A stretch of DNA of 64,000 nucleotides from NCBI RefSeq assembly GCF_947497935.1, contig NZ_CANMIO010000015.1, forward strand, positions 46,229 to 110,228. Reading direction: 5' to 3'. The notes under the pieces were generated by a model that saw only the letters and a list, made by a program, of their open reading frames with translations, searched no databases and was not told the DNA's origin. Positions within the stretch are counted from its first letter, which is position 1, and every line of letters begins with the position of its first letter. Shown piece after piece: positions 16,799-26,462 of this stretch. Source of the stretch: an uncultured Shewanella sp. (lineage in GTDB: Bacteria; Pseudomonadota; Gammaproteobacteria; Enterobacterales; Shewanellaceae). Both the position numbers and the translations under genes were made by a program.

Positions 16799-17566
16799 CT
16801 ATTTAGTCTTCATCGACATCTCATCGACTAAACGATAAACCGTATAAGTCGTCGACTTAAAGTTTTCAGACCAATCTTCAAGAAGCTCTTCAGCCTTGTC
16901 CTCGTTGGACATATGTTTGGCTAACGCCTGTGCAAAGGAGCTATCTGGTGGTGTCATTTCGGCATAATTTCTATAGGGGATCACTAAGCTTAATCCCCCT
17001 TTACCGCCAATGCGTTGTCCCCAAACCCACGAGTATGGCCACTTCATCGCTATAGCACTGTCGCTAAGTATTTTCTTCATCGCTTCAACGTCTTTCCATT
17101 GCCCCATCTTGACGCGATAATCCGTCACAGCAAAGTAGCGATAGCCTTCCTCTTCTGGCCAATGACTATTGGCAAAATCGATCCGAGTATAGAAGTGCTC
17201 GTAACGCGCAACATACTGATCCACGTTGGCGTACCAATGCTCGAGTATCTTGTTATCAGACTGCCACTTTTGGTATGCATCGACATCGTTCCATTTGGTG
17301 CAGCAATATCGGACGATATAACGATCCATTCTTGTTCCTATTGTTGGACGATAGACTTTCCACTCTCTGGCGTCATTTTTTTCGGTGCGAAATTGAATGT
17401 GTTTTTTAAAGGCAGTCTCAAATTGAGCTTCTTGCCCAGGGTTAGGGATCATCACCCAAACATCAGCTAATGAGTCAGGCTTATCCTCCGCAGCTTGTAC
17501 CGATAATGTCAGACTAAATAAGATAGCCAGACTCAGCACTAAGCCTTTTAAAATAGAGTTTTTCAT
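16799..17566 (-). CDS. Hypothetical periplasmic protein
   Basis: A 255-residue protein with a clear signal peptide (hydrophobic core then SVQAAEDK). The mature part is rich in aromatic residues (many W and Y) and appears to contain two similar halves, each with a V-x-V strand, a helix and a W-x-V-Y-x-P or W-x-W segment (REWKVYRPTIG and YSWVWGQRIGG), which would suit a duplicated dimeric alpha/beta-barrel fold. This fold reading is an inference. A CC pair (RYCCTKW) is present in the first half. It is monocistronic. No function assigned. Confidence 0.7.
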   Translation of the reverse strand: MKNSILKGLVLSLAILFSLTLSVQAAEDKPDSLADVWVMIPNPGQEAQFETAFKKHIQFRTEKNDAREWKVYRPTIGTRMDRYIVRYCCTKWNDVDAYQKWQSDNKILEHWYANVDQYVARYEHFYTRIDFANSHWPEEEGYRYFAVTDYRVKMGQWKDVEAMKKILSDSAIAMKWPYSWVWGQRIGGKGGLSLVIPYRNYAEMTPPDSSFAQALAKHMSNEDKAEELLEDWSENFKSTTYTVYRLVDEMSMKTK

Positions 17567-17730
17567 TACATCTATCCTTTTCTATGAGTTATTTAACAAT
17601 CCGATTTATAGCGAATCACAAAAACAAAGAGTAATAGGGAAGAAAATAAGATGCTGTAAATCGAAAGGCGTAATAAAGCCTAGCAAGGATTGAGCGATTG
17701 TGCGGAATATTGAGGGCATGCAGTAAACAC

Positions 17731-17761
17731 AAAAAAAGCGAATGCTCGGCATTCGCTTTTT
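17731..17761. terminator. Terminator after the FMN reductase gene
   Basis: AAAAAGCGAATG/CATTCGCTTTTT hairpin flanked by A and T runs, just 3' of the minus-strand reductase gene; works in either direction. Confidence 0.85.
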
Positions 17762-17771
17762 CAACTTGATG

Positions 17772-18293
17772 CTACAACAGTGCTATCGCAGTCTTCAACT
17801 TGTCTTCTAGATCTGAATTACGCAGTTGCAGCTTCTCCATATCGAAGTTATCGAAGAAGCTTGGAATTGACAGCGTAGCTTTTACATCTGCGGCAAAGTA
17901 AGGCGCAGATCCTGCCGCTGCTGCGAGTACAGTTGCAGCTCCACCAGGTCCTGGAGACGTCGCAAGCAATACCATCGGCTTATTCTGGAATACCTTCATA
18001 TCGATACGCGATGTCCAGTCAAACAAGTTTTTGTAGGCCGCAGTGTATGAACCATTATGTTCGGCAAACGAAATGATAATGGCATCGGCCTCACCAATTT
18101 TGGCAAAGAACTTTTGCGCCTGCTCAGGCTGGCCTAACTCCTCCTCTCTATCTTGACTAAAAATAGGCATTTCGTAGTCATTAATATCAAGGATTTCAAC
18201 GTCGGCACCGTCCACTAATGAAGCGGCATAAGTCGCAAGTTGTTTGTTAATTGACTTAGAACTGCTACTTGCTGCAAAGGCTAATAGTTTCAT
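17772..18293 (-). CDS. NADPH-dependent FMN reductase family oxidoreductase
   Basis: A 173-residue flavodoxin-like protein of the NADPH-dependent FMN reductase family (ArsH/ChrR/SsuE-like fold). The N-terminal strand and phosphate loop LLAFAASSSSKSINKQLA binds FMN phosphate; the later segments AEHNGSYTAAYKNLFDW and LLATSPGPGGA line the flavin site as in the family. Members reduce flavins, quinones, chromate or azo dyes. Divergent from a LysR regulator 206 bases away, which likely controls it. The physiological substrate is not determinable from sequence. Confidence 0.88.
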   Translation of the reverse strand: MKLLAFAASSSSKSINKQLATYAASLVDGADVEILDINDYEMPIFSQDREEELGQPEQAQKFFAKIGEADAIIISFAEHNGSYTAAYKNLFDWTSRIDMKVFQNKPMVLLATSPGPGGAATVLAAAAGSAPYFAADVKATLSIPSFFDNFDMEKLQLRNSDLEDKLKTAIALL

Positions 18294-18499
18294 AATAGGA
18301 CTCTCTATTCTGTTGGCTTATGCTGACGGCAACCCATCAGCACCTTTTATTTAATTATCACTGTAACCATTAGCACCAAGGCTAAGTTTTGAGCGACAAC
18401 CCGATGTAGAGCAGTGTATATTAGATGCTAATTGTGATTAATAACCTAAAAAGATATTAACTATTTCCATATAACTATTAATCAGAGCGTGGTCTAAGA

Positions 18500-19393
18500 A
18501 TGAATAAACTGTTTGATGGTATCGTGATATTTGTACAAGTGGTTAAGAGTGGTGGCTTCTCCGCAGCGGCCGAGGCCTTAGGGCACTCTACCTCCTATGT
18601 CAGCAAAGAGGTCAATAAACTGGAGGCTAGACTCGGGGTGCGTCTGCTCAATAGAACCACTCGCTCGATAGGCCTAACTCCTGAGGGAGATGCCTATTAT
18701 CAGCAATGCCAACAATTAATTAGCGATGCAGAGCAGGCTATAGGCTTAATCACTCAGCATGACGTGAGCCCTCGTGGAGTACTAAAACTCAGTTGCCCAG
18801 TAGGTTTTGCAGGGCAACACCTCAAGCCAATTATCTCCGAATACCTACAGCGTTACCCCAATGTCAGTTTAGATTTAGATCTAAGCGATAAGCGTACCGA
18901 TGTGATTGCCGATGGTTATGACTTAGTAATTAGGGCATCGTCACAGCTAGAGGAATCGAGTTTAATCTGTCGCAAGCTCTATAGCTGCAAAGCTTATACC
19001 GTGGCCTCGAAGGAATACATTTCACGCCATGGAAAACCTCATCATCCTAGAGAGCTAGAGACACATAATGGTATCTGTTACTCCAATCATAAACAGCCAA
19101 GCAAATGGGATTATGTGGACCATGACGGCAAACACTTTTCGGTAGACATTAGGCCTAAGATCCTCTGCAACAATGGCAACATGCAGCTAGAAATGGCACT
19201 TGCAGGACATGGCATCACTCGCTTACCTAACTTCTATATGCAAGGTGAACTCGAAAGTGATCAGTTAGAGATCCTATTTGACAGCTTTCCTAGCGCCAAT
19301 ATCGACGTCTTTGTGGTTTACCCAAGCCGCAAACATCTGTCGCCTAAAGTCAGGGCCTTTATCGATCTGGCCGCCGAACGACTAGGAGGATAG
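18500..19393 (+). CDS. LysR family transcriptional regulator
   Basis: A 297-residue LysR regulator of the CrgA/AaeR-type subgroup. N-terminal helix-turn-helix: FDGIVIFVQVVKSGGFSAAAE and the recognition part STSYVSKEVNKLEARLGVRL followed by LNRTTRSIGLT. The effector domain carries the subgroup hallmark RGVLKLSCPVGFA. It is divergent from the FMN reductase gene, a common pairing for this subgroup, and probably acts on it. Effector unknown. Confidence 0.9.
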   Translation: MNKLFDGIVIFVQVVKSGGFSAAAEALGHSTSYVSKEVNKLEARLGVRLLNRTTRSIGLTPEGDAYYQQCQQLISDAEQAIGLITQHDVSPRGVLKLSCPVGFAGQHLKPIISEYLQRYPNVSLDLDLSDKRTDVIADGYDLVIRASSQLEESSLICRKLYSCKAYTVASKEYISRHGKPHHPRELETHNGICYSNHKQPSKWDYVDHDGKHFSVDIRPKILCNNGNMQLEMALAGHGITRLPNFYMQGELESDQLEILFDSFPSANIDVFVVYPSRKHLSPKVRAFIDLAAERLGG

Positions 19394-19550
19394 CCATCCA
19401 CCAATGTTAACCTTTATGGTTATTTTTTAAATAAATGACTTTAAAGTTAACCATCTACAAACTTATAATCAAACAGCCCCTCCCCTGCGGCAAAGTAGCA
19501 TTCGGCCAAGACGCATTCTTAGGGGGATTCAAACTATTTAGGTGACTTGT

Positions 19551-21719
19551 GTGCTAAAAAAAATTCTCACTATGACTAGCTCGACCCAGATGTTAGTGGC
19601 CATGTTTGTCGGTTTTGCTGTAGGTCTGTTTTTCGGTGAATCCGTTGGTTGGATGGGCACGATAGGCACCAGCGTCATTCTGCTTATGCAGATGACTGTT
19701 CTACCCTATATTGTGGTCTCCTTGGTTGGGGGCATAGGCAAGCTGCAAAAGAGTACCGCTAAGCTTATCTTTAGCCGCGCAGGCCTTATCATGTTACTGC
19801 TTTGGTTGCTGGCAATCGTCATGATAGCTCTCATGCCACTGTCTTTTCCCGTTGTCGAATCGGCGTCATTTTTCAGTACCAGCAGTATCGAACCAGTCAC
19901 CCCTATCGATTATTTCAAGCTGTATATTCCCTCGAACCCTTTCGAATCAATGGCCGATGGCTACGTTCCCGCCATGGTGGTATTCAGTATCGCCATGGGG
20001 CTGGCGTTAATCGGTATGCAGGGTGAGAATAAACAGCAAATTTTAACCTTTATGCATACTAGCTCAGAGATCTTCTCGCGCATCACCCAAGGCCTAGTCA
20101 AGATCCTACCTATCGGTATTTTTGCCATGTCGGCTTCGGCGGCCGGGACCATGGGGGTCGACGAGTTTGCCAGTATGCAGGTGTATTTGATCAGCTATTT
20201 TGTGCTGTGTTTATTGCTGACCTTCTGGGTTCTGCCTTGGATTGTGGCCTCACTGACGCCAATCACTTTTGCTCAAGCGCTGCGAATTTCAAAGTCGAGC
20301 CTAGTCACCGCCTTTGCTACAGGTAACATCTTTATCGTGATCCCTGTGATTGTCGAAGAGTGTAAGCAGGTGATGCGTGAGCACGACGACTTGTGTGAAG
20401 ACGGCGCCACCTTAATTGAGATTTTAGTGCCAATCGCCTTCACTTTCCCAAATATCGGTAAGCTCACGGTGATTATGTTTGTCTATTTTGCGGGTTGGTT
20501 TAACGGCACGCCAGTAGATATTGCCAGTATTCCATCATTATCTATCAGTGGCCTATTAGCACTATTTGGCAGTGTGTATGTGGCTATTCCCTTTATGCTG
20601 GACCTCGTCAAACTCCCCGCCGACCTGTTCCAGCTATTTGTTATGTCAGGGTTTATTACCGGTAAATTTAACTCTATTGCCGCGGTGATGAACTTGTTTG
20701 TGCTGACCTTGCTGACGGCTTCACTGTTTCAAAAGTCACTCAAGCTCCGTCCGCCACAACTTATCAAGATGGGCATAGGGATAGGTGCTAGCGTATTGGT
20801 TACATTGATTGTTTGCCGTGTCGGTATGGGGATGTTTATTCACAGTCCTGAGATCACCAGCGGCGTGATAGCCAATATGCAGGTGGCCGACAAGGTGCCA
20901 ACCAAAGTTAATCGCCAGTTCCCGGTCCTTGGGAAAACACCGGCAACACCGAACCGTGGCGTGCAGGCTATCAGGGATGCGGGAACACTCAGAGTCGGTT
21001 ATATCCCAAGTAATGTACCTTTTAGTTACTATAACAATAGTGGGAACTTGGTCGGCTTCGATACTGCGATGGCGACTAAGCTTGCCGAAGACTTAAAGGT
21101 CAAAATCGAATTCATTCCCTTTAAGAAAGACCAGCTTGCCGCATCGTTAAAGGCAGGGTTCTTCGACATTGCCATGTCGGGACTCGCCATGGATATCGAG
21201 CAGATGGATGCCCTTAGTTATGCCAATCCAGTGCTTGAATTAAACATAGCCATTGCGACGAGGGACCATCTGGTCAACGAGTTCAAGAGCAATGAGAAGA
21301 TTAAAGAGATGCGTAATATGACTATCGCTTATGTTGAGCATAGCGATACCATTGAGGAAGCCAAACATTTCGCCCCCAATATCAAATTTGTTAAAATTGA
21401 AGGCTATAAAGACTTCTTTAGACAGAAGAAACATAAGTATGACGCGGTCGTGATCAGCGCTCAGGCAGGCTCAGCTTGGACCCTGTTCTTTCCTGGATAC
21501 GGCATTGCCTTGCTAGAGAACCAATCCCGCTACCCTGTAGCCTATGCCGTTGCGCAAAACAATCAGTCGCTGCTCAATTACATCAATAATTGGCAAAGGT
21601 TACGCAAGGTAGATGGTACTAAAGAGGCTATCTATGATTATTGGATGCTGGGTAAAGGCGCCGAAAAAGTGCAGCCTCGCTGGTCGATAATCCGAGATGT
21701 ACTGCACTGGGTGGATTAA
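19551..21719 (+). CDS. Dicarboxylate/amino acid:cation symporter fused to a solute-binding domain
   Basis: A fusion of about 722 residues. Residues 1-430 are a multi-helix sodium/proton symporter of the DAACS (SDF) family. After a linker, residues about 475-715 form a family 3 periplasmic solute-binding domain (RDAGTLRVGYIPSNVPFSYY, LVGFDTAMATKLAEDL, FFDIAMSGLAM). In ordinary SDF carriers the TM7 motif is NMDGT; here the corresponding place reads PNIGKLTVI, so coupling or substrate may differ. I chose the GTG at 19,551 with AGGTGA 5 bases before it; an in-frame GTG at 19,542 and an ATG at 19,572 are alternatives. Substrate probably an amino acid or dicarboxylate. Confidence 0.88.
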   Translation: MLKKILTMTSSTQMLVAMFVGFAVGLFFGESVGWMGTIGTSVILLMQMTVLPYIVVSLVGGIGKLQKSTAKLIFSRAGLIMLLLWLLAIVMIALMPLSFPVVESASFFSTSSIEPVTPIDYFKLYIPSNPFESMADGYVPAMVVFSIAMGLALIGMQGENKQQILTFMHTSSEIFSRITQGLVKILPIGIFAMSASAAGTMGVDEFASMQVYLISYFVLCLLLTFWVLPWIVASLTPITFAQALRISKSSLVTAFATGNIFIVIPVIVEECKQVMREHDDLCEDGATLIEILVPIAFTFPNIGKLTVIMFVYFAGWFNGTPVDIASIPSLSISGLLALFGSVYVAIPFMLDLVKLPADLFQLFVMSGFITGKFNSIAAVMNLFVLTLLTASLFQKSLKLRPPQLIKMGIGIGASVLVTLIVCRVGMGMFIHSPEITSGVIANMQVADKVPTKVNRQFPVLGKTPATPNRGVQAIRDAGTLRVGYIPSNVPFSYYNNSGNLVGFDTAMATKLAEDLKVKIEFIPFKKDQLAASLKAGFFDIAMSGLAMDIEQMDALSYANPVLELNIAIATRDHLVNEFKSNEKIKEMRNMTIAYVEHSDTIEEAKHFAPNIKFVKIEGYKDFFRQKKHKYDAVVISAQAGSAWTLFFPGYGIALLENQSRYPVAYAVAQNNQSLLNYINNWQRLRKVDGTKEAIYDYWMLGKGAEKVQPRWSIIRDVLHWVD

Positions 21720-21726
21720 GCTCACT

Positions 21727-21762
21727 AAAAAGCCCTTAACCTGTTTAGGTTAAGGGCTTTTA
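21727..21762. terminator. Terminator between symporter fusion and rsuA
   Basis: AAAAAGCCCTTAACCT/AGGTTAAGGGCTTTTA hairpin between convergent genes. Confidence 0.9.
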
Positions 21763-21788
21763 TTATAATCACAGTAACGAGTATTGAG

Positions 21789-22511
21789 TTAAAGGCTTGA
21801 TTGTGGCGTCGGATTCGATAATTGGTGAACCTCTTCCTCGCTAAGATAACGCCACTCACCGACCTTAAGATCTAGACTTAACTCACCAATTTGCTCTCGG
21901 TGTAAACCGTTAACCCGATTACCCACCGCGGCAAACATGCGCTTGACCTGATGATACTTGCCCTCGGTAATAGTGAGTAGCACCTCCTTGGGCGTGACCA
22001 CCTCAAGTTTGGCAGGCTGTGTTAATGCCTTTTCGTTTTGTAGCTGTAATCCTTGGGCAAACCTTGCAATTACCTCAGCCGAGCCATCAATTGTGATTGG
22101 GTCACGTAGCGTCACCCGGTAAGTTTTTTCACACTTTTTATCCGGCCGGATAATATCAAACGACCAGCGGCCATCATCGGTCAACAAGACTAACCCTGTG
22201 GTATCGGCATCGAGTCGCCCCACAATATGCAAATCCTCAACCCTGTCGATATCGACATAGCGAAATAGGCTTGGGTAATCACCATCGACATTAGAGCTTA
22301 AGGTATGTATCGGCTTATGCAGCATGATATAGCGAGAAGGCCGCGCCAATAACCTTTGGCCCCTATAGCGCACAACATTGTTTTCATGCACCTGAAACCG
22401 CACATCTGAGATGGGCTCACCGTTAACGCTCACCTCACCACACTCGATACATTCGCTAGCCTGGATGCGATTAAGCTCGGTACTCTTACAGACAAATTTA
22501 TCTAAACGCAT
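21789..22511 (-). CDS. rsuA: 16S rRNA pseudouridine(516) synthase RsuA
   Basis: A 240-residue pseudouridine synthase of the RsuA family. It starts MRLDKFVCKSTELNR as an S4-like RNA-binding domain (residues 1-60) and has the catalytic motif GRLDADTTGLVLLTDDG with the essential Asp, then EKTYRVTL and EGKYHQVKRMFAAVGNRV. Its closeness to E. coli RsuA through GKYHQVKRMFAAVGN and the 230-240 residue length supports modification of U516 in 16S rRNA rather than RluB, E or F activity. It converges with the symporter gene. Confidence 0.88.
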   Translation of the reverse strand: MRLDKFVCKSTELNRIQASECIECGEVSVNGEPISDVRFQVHENNVVRYRGQRLLARPSRYIMLHKPIHTLSSNVDGDYPSLFRYVDIDRVEDLHIVGRLDADTTGLVLLTDDGRWSFDIIRPDKKCEKTYRVTLRDPITIDGSAEVIARFAQGLQLQNEKALTQPAKLEVVTPKEVLLTITEGKYHQVKRMFAAVGNRVNGLHREQIGELSLDLKVGEWRYLSEEEVHQLSNPTPQSSL

Positions 22512-22713
22512 GTCACTCTGTTATCACTTCTTATATAGCGGAATTATCGCAAGCAGTAAAAATTGCACAAGTCTTCATTTAAAAAAGACCTGTATTTATG
22601 CGCTCTAGTAGAGGTTCAGCTATTAAGCGGCCGCGATTTCAGGCACAATAGCGCCCTAAGAAAAAGCTTATAAAAAGCTGTCGTATTTTGTCGTAAACGC
22701 TTAGGAACCTACA

Positions 22714-23751
22714 ATGACGCAAATCACCCTACTTACTCCTGACGATTGGCACCTTCATTTTCGCGATGGCGATATGTTGCAAGAAACTGTTCCCGCAACC
22801 GCGAGATTGTTCCAACGCGCAATTGTCATGCCTAACCTATTACCACCTGTCACCGATGCCAAGATGGTAACTGAGTACCGTGAGCGTATTTTAGCGGCGC
22901 GACCAGCGGGTTCGACCTTCGAACCGCTAATGACAATATTCTTAACCAACAACACCACAGAGCAAGACATCATTGATGCTAAAGCCGCTGGCGTTGTTGC
23001 AGCAAAGCTTTACCCAGCTGGAGCGACCACAAACTCAGATGCTGCAGTAAAAGCTCTCGATGCGCTATTTCCTGTGTTTGAAGCTATGGCTAAGCACGGT
23101 ATGTTGTTATTGGTTCACGGTGAAGTGACTGAATCGCATATCGATATTTTCGACCGCGAAGCCATGTTCATCGAGCGCTACCTTGCCCGCATCGTGGCGT
23201 CGTTCCCAACGTTAAAGGTGGTATTCGAGCACATCACCACTAAAGATGCAGCTGACTTTGTAATGTCGGCAGCTGACAATGTGGCAGCTACGATTACCCC
23301 ACAACACCTACTGCTAAACCGTAATGACCTGCTAGTTGGTGGCGTACGTCCGCACAACTTCTGCTTACCTGTTCTTAAGCGCAGCACTCACCAAGAGGCG
23401 TTACGCGCAGCAGTTGCTACTGGCTCAAGCAAGTTCTTCTTAGGCACAGATTCAGCGCCCCACGAAAAGCACCGTAAAGAATCAGCATGTGGCTGTGCAG
23501 GCTGCTACAGCGCCTGGAGTGCATTAGAGCTATACGCTCAGGTCTTTGATGATTTGGGCGCTCTCGATAAGCTTGAAGGCTTTGCTAGCAAACATGGTCC
23601 TGATTTTTATGGCCTACCTCGCAACACCAGCACGGTCACCCTAGTCAAAGAAAAGTGGACAGTACCGAGCGAAATCATCTTGCCAAACGGTAACCCAATT
23701 GTTCCTTTCTTCGCCGGAGAAGAGGTGAACTGGAAAGTGAAAACCGCTTAA
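22714..23751 (+). CDS. pyrC: Dihydroorotase PyrC
   Basis: Zinc-dependent dihydroorotase, 345 residues, third step of de novo pyrimidine synthesis (carbamoyl aspartate to dihydroorotate). Class II features: metal-binding WHLHFRDG near the start, carboxylated-lysine region AAKLYPAGATTNS, LLVHGEVT, FEHITT and GTDSAPHEKHRKE with the catalytic Asp. Full length. The upstream region (22,512-22,713) contains its promoter; E. coli-type start-site switching cannot be judged from sequence. A strong terminator follows. Confidence 0.97.
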   Translation: MTQITLLTPDDWHLHFRDGDMLQETVPATARLFQRAIVMPNLLPPVTDAKMVTEYRERILAARPAGSTFEPLMTIFLTNNTTEQDIIDAKAAGVVAAKLYPAGATTNSDAAVKALDALFPVFEAMAKHGMLLLVHGEVTESHIDIFDREAMFIERYLARIVASFPTLKVVFEHITTKDAADFVMSAADNVAATITPQHLLLNRNDLLVGGVRPHNFCLPVLKRSTHQEALRAAVATGSSKFFLGTDSAPHEKHRKESACGCAGCYSAWSALELYAQVFDDLGALDKLEGFASKHGPDFYGLPRNTSTVTLVKEKWTVPSEIILPNGNPIVPFFAGEEVNWKVKTA

Positions 23752-23797
23752 CAAGCTAAGGTCGCAATAGTTAAACTCACGCTTTTGTTAAGAATAG

Positions 23798-23827
23798 AAG
23801 CCCGCTTATTGCGGGCTTTTTGTTTTT
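23798..23827 (+). terminator. Terminator of pyrC
   Basis: AAGCCCGC/GCGGGCTT stem with 5-base loop followed by TTTTGTTTTT, 47 bases after the stop codon. Confidence 0.92.
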
Positions 23828-24034
23828 ATTTAATCTCGAGATGTGTCTAATTGTCTCTATCCCTATGCCAAATACACACATTGTTACCTCAAGACATCAA
23901 CTGAATTGAGAATAAGATAAAGATACATTTGTATACAAAGTTAGCACATCATTTCTCATCACTTTGCGCTTAACTAGCCTCATGCAAACGCATAGCTTAA
24001 AGCAACTTTAAGTCTCACACGCAAGGAGCAACCG

Positions 24035-24379
24035 ATGAAGAAACTATTACCATTAACCGCGATTGTACTCACCTCAATCACCTTTAATGCATCAGCAGCA
24101 ATGGACCCTGCTATAGAAAAGAAGCTTATCGCCGTCTGTAAGACAGGCTTGAGTGATAACCTATTCTTATACAGCAGAACGATGCTCGAAAATAAGATCG
24201 ACAAACGTAGAATATTTCCAAGATTAGTCTGTAACGGACAGAGCTTTCATGACTTTGCGCTGTCTAATGGCGCAAACAAAATTGCCAGCAAGATAGCCCA
24301 TTACGATCCAGGCACGACTTCAATTATCGATTTGGCACAGAATTCACAATCTAGCAGCCAATACTCAGTAAGCTTCTAA
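24035..24379 (+). CDS. DUF3718-type small secreted protein
   Basis: A 114-residue protein with a signal peptide (MKKLLPLTAIVL... ending NASAA). The mature part resembles the DUF3718 family common in Shewanella: VCKTGLSDN, LVCNGQSFHDFALSNGA, and two cysteines that could form a disulfide. The AAGGAG ribosome site is strong. No function is known for the family. It stands alone between pyrC and a convergent gene. Family assignment is from memory of the CNGxxxxxFA pattern, so moderate. Confidence 0.7.
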   Translation: MKKLLPLTAIVLTSITFNASAAMDPAIEKKLIAVCKTGLSDNLFLYSRTMLENKIDKRRIFPRLVCNGQSFHDFALSNGANKIASKIAHYDPGTTSIIDLAQNSQSSSQYSVSF

Positions 24380-24472
24380 TTGACTTTGCCAGTATGATGA
24401 AAAGGAATAATGCCTTGGCATCGTACTGGTATCGATACATTCCCTAACGTCAACTAACCAAACAAACGTACT

Positions 24473-25252
24473 TCACTCCCGCCCTAATGCTTCACCCAAA
24501 GGTTCAAAATAGGCGATAAGAGCCTTAAAAATTCCCTCTCTATGTTCAAGAGTCGGATATCCACCCGCATCAAATAGTGATGACTTTAAAGTCTCATCTA
24601 CTAGATAGGGATTACTAATGTCTTGATAAGATTCGATGCAAGACTCAAAGGCCCGTGCCATTAACTCGGTTGGCTTCGAAAAATACTGAGTACCATACTG
24701 TTTATCCAGAGCGACGGCTCGATTGACATAGTCATGGCCGTCTTCACCATTGTCACTCAGCATCACCACTTCAAACACCCGCTCAAGGCGACGATTGAGC
24801 GGATGAGCAATCGGTTTGACATCCGCAAGCCAACTATGGCTCGCAAAGGATATGCCTCGTCCTGATGTATGAAACGACTTAGGAGCGATATAGTGGTCAA
24901 ACGCGTGCCAAAACTCATGGGCTAGCGCCCCCGCGCCAGCGTTTTTAGCCAGCGCCAACTCACGCCTGTGCGGCGCATAATGAGCTTGCACACCTTTTTG
25001 GCCACCACTACCAAAAGCAAGATTTAAGGTTTCACGTAGACCCAGTGCTTTTGGGGGAAGCTTTAAAATAAACGCCAAATCAGCCAAGGAATCAAAAATC
25101 AGATTTGCGGCCTTATCGCGCTCCTCGTTCTCCACCCACTTACCCAAGCGAATATGCCCAAGACCAAACACCTGCTTGATATCGACAAAACTGACCTGTT
25201 CATCGAAGCGATAATCGGGGCCGATACGGGTGTAGCTGCGGCTTTTTAACAC
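24473..25252 (-). CDS. CLCA_X family protein (putative metallopeptidase)
   Basis: A 259-residue protein of the family annotated CLCA_X. It contains a zincin-like motif HEFWHAFDH, preceded by GAGALA, consistent with a metal-dependent peptidase whose ligands are the two His of HExxH plus a downstream acidic residue. Start is a GTG with AGGAG six bases upstream, which settles the choice. A C-terminal part contains TELMARAFESC, similar to the helix after the zinc site in polyvalent phage proteins. Substrate and role are unknown. It is monocistronic. Confidence 0.75.
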   Translation of the reverse strand: MLKSRSYTRIGPDYRFDEQVSFVDIKQVFGLGHIRLGKWVENEERDKAANLIFDSLADLAFILKLPPKALGLRETLNLAFGSGGQKGVQAHYAPHRRELALAKNAGAGALAHEFWHAFDHYIAPKSFHTSGRGISFASHSWLADVKPIAHPLNRRLERVFEVVMLSDNGEDGHDYVNRAVALDKQYGTQYFSKPTELMARAFESCIESYQDISNPYLVDETLKSSLFDAGGYPTLEHREGIFKALIAYFEPLGEALGRE

Positions 25253-25305
25253 TCACGTCTCCTGATGGCTTGGGTTGAATGATTATAATCTCGCAAACCT
25301 TTCAG

Positions 25306-26319
25306 TTACAGACTATTTCGGCTCAGCTTACGCCATTGCAAAGGAGAGTGTCCCACAGTCTGTTTAAAGGATTTCGAAAAAGCGCTAACACCACTGTAGC
25401 CAAGCATTTCTGACAGCAAGGTAATATCAATATGACTCGATGTTAAATGCCAACAAGCCGTACTCACCCTCACTTCTGCTAACAAGGCTTTAAAAGTCAA
25501 TCCGTGTATTGCTAAGCGTCGTTGCAAGGTACGGCGATTCATATTCAACATCGCCGCTATTTCATTAATATTAGCGTTATGCATACCCATGGTTTGCAAG
25601 ATAAGAGTTTTAACCTTACGCTCGATATCATCGCCGAGTTGCCCTACCAATAACTCTAAATAGGCTTCAGCTTGATTCCTATTTAGATCCGATACCACTT
25701 GCAGTGGCTGAGTTAAGTAGCTGTTATTGATTATAAGCCTGTCATTTTCCTGATTAAAGACTACTGGGCATTCAAAATACTTCCGGTAAATACCTGCGTC
25801 TGAAATCTCAGCATGGGCAAACTCCAGCCGCTCTAATTTCACCTGACTACCAATCAGTGTTTTAATTAAGCCCAAACACACACCAAAGGAGAGCTCTTTA
25901 TATTGCCTAGCATGATTAATATCTTGAAAGACTTGGTAGCGCTCAATGGAAACCGACAGGTTAAACTCCCTAAGCATCCAGTACTCACCGTGGCTGTGAA
26001 TCGCCATATAGCGCTGCGCATATATTAACGCCTCTCGCACAGAACGACTCGATTGAATAATTAATCCCACAGCGCCAAGCATATCAATTCCTTGCTTAGC
26101 CGCTAATCGCAAGCCAAAATCGTTGCAACTTAGCTGTTCTGATGCAAGCTCGAGCAAATTAATCATGCTAGAAAAGGCGATTAAATTATCAGGATTACGC
26201 AGATCTTGTGCCATTAACTGACATTGGTTAAGTAGGCTATTGATATCCCCCCCCAGCTCCGCCACTAAAGTGTCGATGCCCGATAACGAGGCGCTACGAA
26301 TAAAATACTCTTGCTGCAT
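25306..26319 (-). CDS. AraC family transcriptional regulator
   Basis: A 337-residue AraC-type regulator with an N-terminal arabinose-binding-like domain (ALIYAQRYMAIHSHG, typical of the OruR/ArgR subgroup) and two C-terminal helix-turn-helices (INEIAAMLNMNRRTLQRRLA and ITLLSEMLGYSGVSAFSKSFK followed by GHSPLQWR). The frame extends further upstream to a TTG, but the ATG at 26,319 with AGG just before it gives the family-like N-terminus. Divergent from a D-aminoacylase-type amidohydrolase gene, which it probably controls. Confidence 0.88.
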   Translation of the reverse strand: MQQEYFIRSASLSGIDTLVAELGGDINSLLNQCQLMAQDLRNPDNLIAFSSMINLLELASEQLSCNDFGLRLAAKQGIDMLGAVGLIIQSSRSVREALIYAQRYMAIHSHGEYWMLREFNLSVSIERYQVFQDINHARQYKELSFGVCLGLIKTLIGSQVKLERLEFAHAEISDAGIYRKYFECPVVFNQENDRLIINNSYLTQPLQVVSDLNRNQAEAYLELLVGQLGDDIERKVKTLILQTMGMHNANINEIAAMLNMNRRTLQRRLAIHGLTFKALLAEVRVSTACWHLTSSHIDITLLSEMLGYSGVSAFSKSFKQTVGHSPLQWRKLSRNSL

Positions 26320-26462
26320 AAACCTATCTGCTGGAAAGTTACCGTGATTAGATAGTCGCCAATTTGTCGCCAAATGACAAGAATGTTCATTGTAGTCATC
26401 CTAATCTGAAATTGTCGAATCGATAAACATAATAAGAACAATTACCAACATTCGGAGTTTCT

